Source: Hyphomicrobiales bacterium
GTDB lineage: Bacteria; Pseudomonadota; Alphaproteobacteria; Rhizobiales; Rhizobiaceae
Length of the DNA: 37,910 nucleotides
Assembly: GCA_900468065.1 (NCBI GenBank)
Contig: UBTA01000024.1
Location: 41,066 to 78,975 of the forward strand
Direction: 5' to 3'
How positions within the stretch are numbered: position 1 is the first letter of the stretch; each line of letters opens with the position of its first letter. The notes beneath the pieces are model-generated. The model was not told the DNA's origin and made no database searches. It saw nothing but the letters and a program-made list of their open reading frames with translations. The translations under genes and the position numbers were made by a program. Positions 34,110 through 37,910 of this stretch are shown in pieces.

Positions 34110-34234
34110 TCCGCCTCCACTATCCGTTCGTATTTGCCCGGTCCAGCAAGCAATAAGCACAGGCTATGGCAAGTGCAATCCCACCTTTTCAGAGGAGCGG
34201 ATCGCAAGAAGTCAAAAAACTGTCAGAAATCAGT

Positions 34235-34262
34235 TGATCCTACCGAGTTCCTCGGTATATAT
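34235..34262 (+). promoter_or_regulatory. Predicted promoter of tRNA-Ser
   Basis: TTGATC (34235-34240) and TATATA (34257-34262) are 16 bases apart. The spacer holds a 6-bp inverted repeat, ACCGAG-TTC-CTCGGT (34243-34257). It would give a leader of about 120 bases before the tRNA. Confidence 0.35.
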
Positions 34263-34387
34263 CGCGCCGGTCCGCAGGTTTTCGCCCGCGGCCTACCCGG
34301 TTTGGCTCAGCCGAACGGGGTTTTCAGGAGAAAGCAAGCGCTTGTCTCTAATCCATCGGCCCCAACCGCCGATGTGATTGACAAAAC

Positions 34388-34477
34388 GGACAGGTGGCCG
34401 AGTGGTTGAAGGCGCACGCCTGGAAAGTGTGTATACGTGAGAGCGTATCGCGGGTTCGAATCCCGCTCTGTCCGCCA
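34388..34477 (+). tRNA. tRNA-Ser (anticodon GGA)
   Basis: A 90-base class II tRNA. The acceptor arm GGACAGG pairs with CTGTCC (last pair G-T), with discriminator G and an encoded CCA end. The D-arm region GTGGCCGAGTGGTTGAAGGC is typical of tRNA-Ser, and the anticodon loop CTGGAAA has GGA, reading UCC and UCU. A long variable arm (GTATACGTGAGAGCGTAT region) is present, and the T arm is GCGGG-TTCGAAT-CCCGC. Confidence 0.96.
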
Positions 34478-34659
34478 TCTTCCCCTGTCTCCTCATATGC
34501 ACCCCCTTTTCAACGAAACACGGCAATGCGCGTTTGTGTTGCCATTTGCGTGATCCATGCTTCCCGGCGGCCTTTTCCTGCGGTAAACCGTCGAGGCAAT
34601 CCGCTTTTGACGTGAATATGCTTCGCATCCTCGATGTTACCGCCCAAGGAGAAATAAGC

Positions 34660-34902
34660 ATGGTCTATGTTGCATCCCCCAAACGCGCCGCTGGTCACCC
34701 GGACAGAGCTCTCGATTGCGAAGAGGCACTCGAAGTTGCGCTGAAGCATCTGTCGGAAGACGATACCCTGACCGAACAGGCGATCGAAACGCAGCTTTTG
34801 GAGGACGGTCTGGCCGCCGGATGGGAGGACGCGGAACTTCGTATCGCCATCGCAGACCTCCGCCGGAATGCTGCGCTCGGACTACAGGGGCTTTCCGGAT
34901 AA
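34660..34902 (+). CDS. Small acidic hypothetical protein
   Basis: The 80-residue product is not recognised. It begins MVYVASPKRAAGHPDRALDC and is then acidic and probably all helical (EEALEVALKHLSEDDTLTEQAIETQLLEDGLAAGWEDAELRIAIADLRR). No signal peptide or membrane segment is present. The ATG at 34660 is chosen because AAGGAG lies 8 bases upstream; the frame is open 42 codons further but shows no ribosome site there. It follows the tRNA by about 180 bases. Helical content and codon pattern suggest a real gene; the function is unknown. Confidence 0.65.
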   Translation: MVYVASPKRAAGHPDRALDCEEALEVALKHLSEDDTLTEQAIETQLLEDGLAAGWEDAELRIAIADLRRNAALGLQGLSG

Positions 34903-35149
34903 CGCGACGGCCGGTAATTGACACGACCGCGTGCTGCCTCCTGCCCGTGGCCCTTGCAGAAAGTCACCGATGCGGGCCGCAGGGGCCGGAACGCGCTGTG
35001 TCAAAAATACAATATGAACCTGTGTCATGGATTGACCGGCCCCGCCAAGTAGCGTGTGCCGGTCTTGACGGCGGCGATCGAGTGTGGACTGAGTTGAGGC
35101 CACAATTCCGGGCAGCGTTGTGAACTTTTGTTTTTGTTGGAAGCGTATC

Positions 35150-36424
35150 ATGACCTTAGCATCGGACGGCAGGCCAACGACGTCATCTCTGCCGGGACGC
35201 CTCCGGCGCATGGCCGTGACGCTCCCGCTCGTCATTGCCCTGAGCGCGTGCGGCGGTCATGTCAAAGGCGTGATGCAGCCGCTCAACATCGCCGCCGAGC
35301 CCAAGGGAAATGCCGTCGTCGATATGCTGGTGGCGACCAGCCGGCTGCCCTCGGGCGATCCCGCAACGCTGTTTTCCGGCGAGCGCAGCGTACAGGCTTC
35401 GCTCACCGATGTCGCGGTTTCCATTCCGTCCAGCACGGTGCGCGCATCCGGCACCGTGCAATGGCCAAAGAAGCTGCCGCCCAATCCAGACACCGATTTC
35501 GCGGTGGTCCGCGTCCAGCCGGTGCCAGACGTTCCGCAGGCGCGTGAATGGGTCCGCAAACACTCGTCCGGCGGCCATGCGATGGTCTTCATCCACGGCT
35601 TCAACAATACCTATGAGGATTCGATCTTCCGCTTTGCCCAGATCGTTCACGATTCCCGGGCCGACGTGACACCCATCCTTTTCACCTGGCCCTCGCGTGC
35701 CAAGGTGTTCGACTATAATTACGACAAGGAAAGCACCAACTATTCGCGCACCTCGCTTGAGAACACGCTGAAGACGCTGGTCGAGGACAAAAACATCAAG
35801 GATATCACCATCCTGGCCCATTCGATGGGAACCTGGCTGGCGATGGAATCGATCCGCCAGATGGCGATCCGCGATGGCGGCCTCCCGAAAAAGATCGAGA
35901 ACGTCATCCTTGCCTCCCCCGATATCGATGTCGACGTGTTCTCCCGGCAATGGAACGAGCTTGGCAAGAACAAGCCGAATTTCACCATTTTCGTCTCGCA
36001 GGACGACCGTGCACTGGCGCTATCGCGCTACATTTCCGGCGATGTCCAGCGGCTTGGACAGATCAATCCTGCCGAAGAGCCATATAAGAGCAAGCTCGAA
36101 GCGGCCGGCATCACCGTTGTTGATCTGACGAAGGTGAAATCGACCGATCGCCTCAACCATGGCAAATTTGCCGAAAGCCCGGAAATCGTGCAGCTGATTG
36201 GTCAGCGGCTGGTGACCGGCCAGACATTGACGGATTCCGATGTCAGTCTGGGCGATGGCATCACGGCTCTGGTGGCCGGCACGGTCAACACCGTGGGACA
36301 GGTCACGGCAACCACGGTTGCGACGCCTGTTGATCTCCTCTCTGGAAACCTGAAGCTGCCGAAGAAGAAAAAGCCGGGAGAGGTCGATGGCGCCTTCCAA
36401 ACGCAAAATACTCCGTCCCAGTGA
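35150..36424 (+). CDS. DUF900-type alpha/beta-hydrolase lipoprotein
   Basis: The 424-residue product has an N-terminal signal with a lipobox (VIALSAC), so it is probably lipid-anchored. An alpha/beta-hydrolase domain follows, of the DUF900 family common in rhizobia. Motifs: MVFIHGFNNTYEDSIFRFAQI for the oxyanion region, ILAHSMGTWLAME with the nucleophilic serine, and ILASPDIDVDVF for the acid region. A late histidine in TDRLNHGKF may complete the triad. A Pro/Lys-rich tail ends the protein. The ATG at 35150 is preferred to a GTG ten codons earlier. The substrate is unknown; lipase or esterase activity is only suggested by the fold. It is followed by a stress-type promoter driving the next genes. 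Confidence 0.87.
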   Translation: MTLASDGRPTTSSLPGRLRRMAVTLPLVIALSACGGHVKGVMQPLNIAAEPKGNAVVDMLVATSRLPSGDPATLFSGERSVQASLTDVAVSIPSSTVRASGTVQWPKKLPPNPDTDFAVVRVQPVPDVPQAREWVRKHSSGGHAMVFIHGFNNTYEDSIFRFAQIVHDSRADVTPILFTWPSRAKVFDYNYDKESTNYSRTSLENTLKTLVEDKNIKDITILAHSMGTWLAMESIRQMAIRDGGLPKKIENVILASPDIDVDVFSRQWNELGKNKPNFTIFVSQDDRALALSRYISGDVQRLGQINPAEEPYKSKLEAAGITVVDLTKVKSTDRLNHGKFAESPEIVQLIGQRLVTGQTLTDSDVSLGDGITALVAGTVNTVGQVTATTVATPVDLLSGNLKLPKKKKPGEVDGAFQTQNTPSQ

Positions 36425-36483
36425 ACGGCACGACGCTCCAACGACCTTGAAGACGCCGAGGATCCTGTAGGAACAATCTCGGT

Positions 36484-36509
36484 GGAACCATCCGCCCGTG
36501 AGGATCGTT
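36484..36509 (+). promoter_or_regulatory. EcfG-type (general stress response) promoter of the small-gene operon
   Basis: GGAAC (36484-36488), 17 bases, then CGTT (36506-36509): an exact match to the -35/-10 pattern of the alphaproteobacterial general stress sigma factor EcfG (RpoE2/SigT). The expected start, about 7 bases on, leaves room for AAAGGAG (36521-36527) before the ATG at 36535. Confidence 0.75.
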
Positions 36510-36534
36510 TTACTCCCGATAAAGGAGAACGATG

Positions 36535-36726
36535 ATGCCGACAACAATCCCGACACCACAGGACGATGGCCCGCGCGGGCCGCAATCCACCCCCGGACTG
36601 CCGGATCGTTCGCAGGAAAAGCCGGCAACGCCACCGGTAATCGATAAAGGCGACACCAAAAACCCCAACGACCCCGTGCTGGAGCCCGCGCTTTTGCCGA
36701 TCGGCGACCCGGCCGGAATGGCTTGA
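36535..36726 (+). CDS. Small Pro/Asp-rich hypothetical protein, first gene of stress micro-operon
   Basis: The 63-residue product is not recognised. It is rich in Pro, Asp and Gly (TTIPTPQDDGPRGPQSTPGL, NPNDPVLEPALLPIGDPAGMA), has no hydrophobic segment and is probably disordered. AGGAG lies 7 bases before the ATG at 36535; another ATG directly before it is too close to that site. It is the first of three tiny genes spaced 10-11 bases apart, each with its own ribosome site, under an EcfG-type promoter. Gene order, ribosome sites and promoter together support a real gene although the sequence is low in complexity. Confidence 0.7.
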   Translation: MPTTIPTPQDDGPRGPQSTPGLPDRSQEKPATPPVIDKGDTKNPNDPVLEPALLPIGDPAGMA

Positions 36727-36736
36727 GGAGCGTTCC

Positions 36737-36919
36737 ATGTCCACCGATGATAGCAATGTAACGCCGGAGCAGAAGAAGCCTAGCGACGTCCACCGGTCGC
36801 CAGGTCAGCCTTCGCATGCCGACGAAAGATCGAAAGCGCCGCCTATGGTTCAGCCGTCCGGCGAAAAGGACGCCAGTGAAAAGCCGGTGGTAAACCCGGT
36901 CACCGGCGGCGCCATCTGA
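36737..36919 (+). CDS. Small hydrophilic hypothetical protein, second gene of stress micro-operon
   Basis: The 60-residue product is not recognised. It is very polar, rich in Pro, Ser, Lys and Asp (TPEQKKPSDVHRSPGQPSHAD), with no membrane segment, ending EKPVVNPVTGGAI. It starts 10 bases after the previous stop behind TTGAGGAG. Its composition resembles that of the gene before it, so both may be intrinsically disordered stress-protection-type proteins. This is an inference from composition and promoter only. Confidence 0.68.
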   Translation: MSTDDSNVTPEQKKPSDVHRSPGQPSHADERSKAPPMVQPSGEKDASEKPVVNPVTGGAI

Positions 36920-36930
36920 GGAGACCAGCA

Positions 36931-37062
36931 ATGATCGTTTCCGAAATGCAGAAAAACGCCGCCCACCGCGCATACCGGCAGCTGATGCTGCGCCAGGGGC
37001 TGATGTGGCTTACCGGCATAACGCTGCCCGTCCTGCTGTTGATCGCGATTTTCATGTTCTGA
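36931..37062 (+). CDS. 43-residue single-pass membrane protein, third gene of stress micro-operon
   Basis: The 43-residue product begins MIVSEMQKNAAHRAYRQLML. After this basic, helical head comes one hydrophobic segment (about residues 24-43, LMWLTGITLPVLLLIAIFMF) that reaches the C-terminus. It starts 11 bases after the previous stop with GGAGA upstream and is followed after 12 bases by a terminator. It is likely a small inner-membrane protein with a cytoplasmic N-terminus. It is too short for most gene finders. Its place in a tight operon with clear ribosome sites supports it. Confidence 0.7.
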   Translation: MIVSEMQKNAAHRAYRQLMLRQGLMWLTGITLPVLLLIAIFMF

Positions 37063-37074
37063 CACCGATGAAAG

Positions 37075-37101
37075 AGCCCGCCGAAGAATTTGGCGGGCTT
37101 T
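37075..37101. terminator. Terminator between small-gene operon and BON gene
   Basis: AGCCCGCC and GGCGGGCT (37075-37082, 37092-37099) form an 8-bp stem with a 9-base loop, with T on the right and A on the left. It lies between convergent genes and can serve both. Confidence 0.8.
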
Positions 37102-37133
37102 GCTGTGGGCTGCGACTTCACACGACAGCTTCG

Positions 37134-37397
37134 CTAATGTGTCAGGACCTCAACCATGTTCTCGACCAAGTGGACGCCAATGACGGAGGCAGCAGCTTCC
37201 TCGACGCAGCCGATCTCTGCCTCGCAAGAAACGTAGCCGCTGAGCACAACTGTGCGGCCCAACGCCATGACCGACAGGCTGGATGTGTCGATCAGGGCGA
37301 CATACTGAATGTAGCGTAACACCTTTCCGGCCAGATCGTCGTCAGTCAGATCGGAGTGGTCATCGTGGTGAATATAGATCTGTTTGTGCATGGCCAT
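37134..37397 (-). CDS. BON-domain protein
   Basis: The 87-residue product starts MAMHKQIYIHHDDHSDLTDD and consists of one BON-like domain (about residues 20-85). The domain holds the typical VMALGRTVVLSGYVSCEAEIGCVEEAAASVIGVHLVENMVEV pattern of strand, helix and strand with the central G. BON domains bind phospholipids or other envelope parts and occur in osmotic-stress proteins such as OsmY. No signal peptide is seen, unlike OsmY. The ATG at 37397 has GGAAGGA just upstream, and an EcfG-type promoter precedes it by about 20-45 bases. The leader would then be only about a dozen bases. The family call is fairly sure; the role in stress is inferred. Confidence 0.8.
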   Translation of the reverse strand: MAMHKQIYIHHDDHSDLTDDDLAGKVLRYIQYVALIDTSSLSVMALGRTVVLSGYVSCEAEIGCVEEAAASVIGVHLVENMVEVLTH

Positions 37398-37415
37398 GGT
37401 GTCCTTCCAAGGGAC

Positions 37416-37440
37416 AACGCAGGCTTTTCCCGAATGTTCC
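37416..37440 (-). promoter_or_regulatory. EcfG-type (general stress response) promoter of the BON gene
   Basis: On minus, GGAAC (37440-37436), 16 bases, then CGTT (37419-37416): an exact EcfG pattern directly upstream of the BON-domain gene. It is the second such site within 1 kb. Confidence 0.75.
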
Positions 37441-37476
37441 GCTTTTTGCAAAACGCAGAGAGACGTGTGCAGCGGA

Positions 37477-37731
37477 TCAGTGTTTCGGCTGTATATGAAT
37501 GAACGCCTCGACTGCCGCAGCAACGAAGTCCTGACGCGCATAGTCCACGGGCCATTCGCCGCGCAGGACGCACTGACATGTCCTTATCGCTGCCTCATAG
37601 GCACAGCCATCGTGCACCGGCCACCGGCGAAGAAGGCATTCCGCCGCTTCACGCGTGTTGCGGATAACGCGGTACCGGCCTATTCCGTCTAGTTCGAGGA
37701 CGACGGGGTCCTGCCACCATTGCTCAACCAT
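37477..37731 (-). CDS. DUF982 domain protein
   Basis: The 84-residue product matches the DUF982 family, small proteins found in many copies in rhizobia. It has QWWQDPVVLELDGIGRYRVI at the N-terminus, REAAECLLRRWPVHDG in the middle and ARQDFVAAAVEAF near the end. The function is unknown. The ATG at 37731 is chosen because AGGAGG lies 7 bases upstream; the frame is open further but lacks a ribosome site. It is upstream of the BON gene on the same strand, but an EcfG-type promoter lies between, so they need not be co-transcribed. No EcfG site was seen before this gene itself. Confidence 0.82.
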   Translation of the reverse strand: MVEQWWQDPVVLELDGIGRYRVIRNTREAAECLLRRWPVHDGCAYEAAIRTCQCVLRGEWPVDYARQDFVAAAVEAFIHIQPKH

Positions 37732-37910
37732 TCTGCAACCTCCTGCAACCGCCTTATCATATGAGCCTTGTGTGAAATATGCGGCCGGTGGCGGCATGCT
37801 CACGGTCCCCGGGGTTGCGGCGCTGCGCCGAAAGGATCGATAGCACCGCGCGTCAGCCTTGACGTGTAAGGGCCGCTGTAGCACTTTCAAATTACTGCAT
37901 AATTCCCCAA

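Noticed and set aside
34988..35010. GGAAC upstream of the DUF900 lipoprotein as an EcfG promoter
   Set aside because: No CGTT lies at the right spacing.
36470..36474. An extra GGAAC just upstream of the EcfG promoter
   Set aside because: No CGTT follows at 16-17 bases; only the GGAAC at 36484 has the full pattern.
1..37910. Insertion sequences, prophage genes, CRISPR arrays or toxin-antitoxin pairs
   Set aside because: No transposase, integrase, phage or Cas-like protein and no regularly spaced repeats were seen anywhere in the window.

Overview
The window looks like part of the main chromosome of a Rhizobiaceae-type alphaproteobacterium (Rhizobium/Agrobacterium/Sinorhizobium relatives). 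The evidence is a fairly GC-rich genome, the mutM-rpsT-dnaA neighbourhood, a DnaA of alphaproteobacterial type, a Flp/Tad pilus locus with Caulobacter-style cpa genes, GANTC (CcrM) and CtrA-like sites, a DUF982 gene and EcfG-type stress promoters. No insertion sequence, prophage or CRISPR array was seen.

Layout. (1) 1-3.8 kb: the 3' part of mutM, then rpsT, then a gene-free stretch of about 1 kb, then dnaA. The stretch holds a dense group of GANTC sites, two DnaA-box-like 9-mers and a CtrA half site. (2) 3.8-5.25 kb: an M17 aminopeptidase on the minus strand. (3) 5.3-17.6 kb: a complete Tad/Flp (ctp/cpa) pilus locus. tadD lies alone on plus. The minus block runs pilA, cpaA, cpaB, cpaC, cpaD, cpaE, cpaF, tadB, tadC. 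A divergent plus group carries a stand-alone CpaC/RcpA N-terminal-domain protein and two TadE-like pseudopilins. The 57-residue pilin gene, at 15246-15419, is easily missed. (4) 17.7-30.0 kb: nucleoside import and salvage. On plus are deoB, add, upp and a retropepsin-like aspartic protease. On minus are an ABC transporter (BMP-family binding protein, double ATPase, two permeases) followed by cdd, punA, deoC and deoA. slyX lies in the opposite direction between the binding-protein gene and the ATPase gene. (5) 30.3-33.5 kb: a TonB-dependent siderophore receptor with an AraC-type regulator. (6) 33.8-37.9 kb: small conserved proteins, a tRNA-Ser(GGA), a DUF900 alpha/beta-hydrolase lipoprotein, three tiny genes in a row, a BON-domain protein and a DUF982 protein. 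Two near-ideal EcfG (general stress response) promoters, GGAAC-N16/17-CGTT, sit in front of the tiny-gene operon and the BON gene.

How it works together. The transporter would bring nucleosides in. Cdd and Add deaminate them; PunA and DeoA release bases and sugar phosphates; DeoB and DeoC carry the sugar into central metabolism; Upp recovers uracil. A shared imperfect palindrome (TTTACCAnnTGGTAAA-like) upstream of both the binding-protein gene and the ATPase gene suggests one repressor. In the pilus locus, CtrA-like sites before tadD, pilA, cpaB and the divergent group suggest cell-cycle control of surface attachment. The right end looks like a small general-stress regulon.

I found no clear sign of a wholly new system. 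The most interesting leads are the EcfG-driven micro-operon (36484-37062), the shared operator of the nucleoside transporter, the methylation-site-rich dnaA leader, and the free-standing secretin N-domain protein beside the pilus genes.
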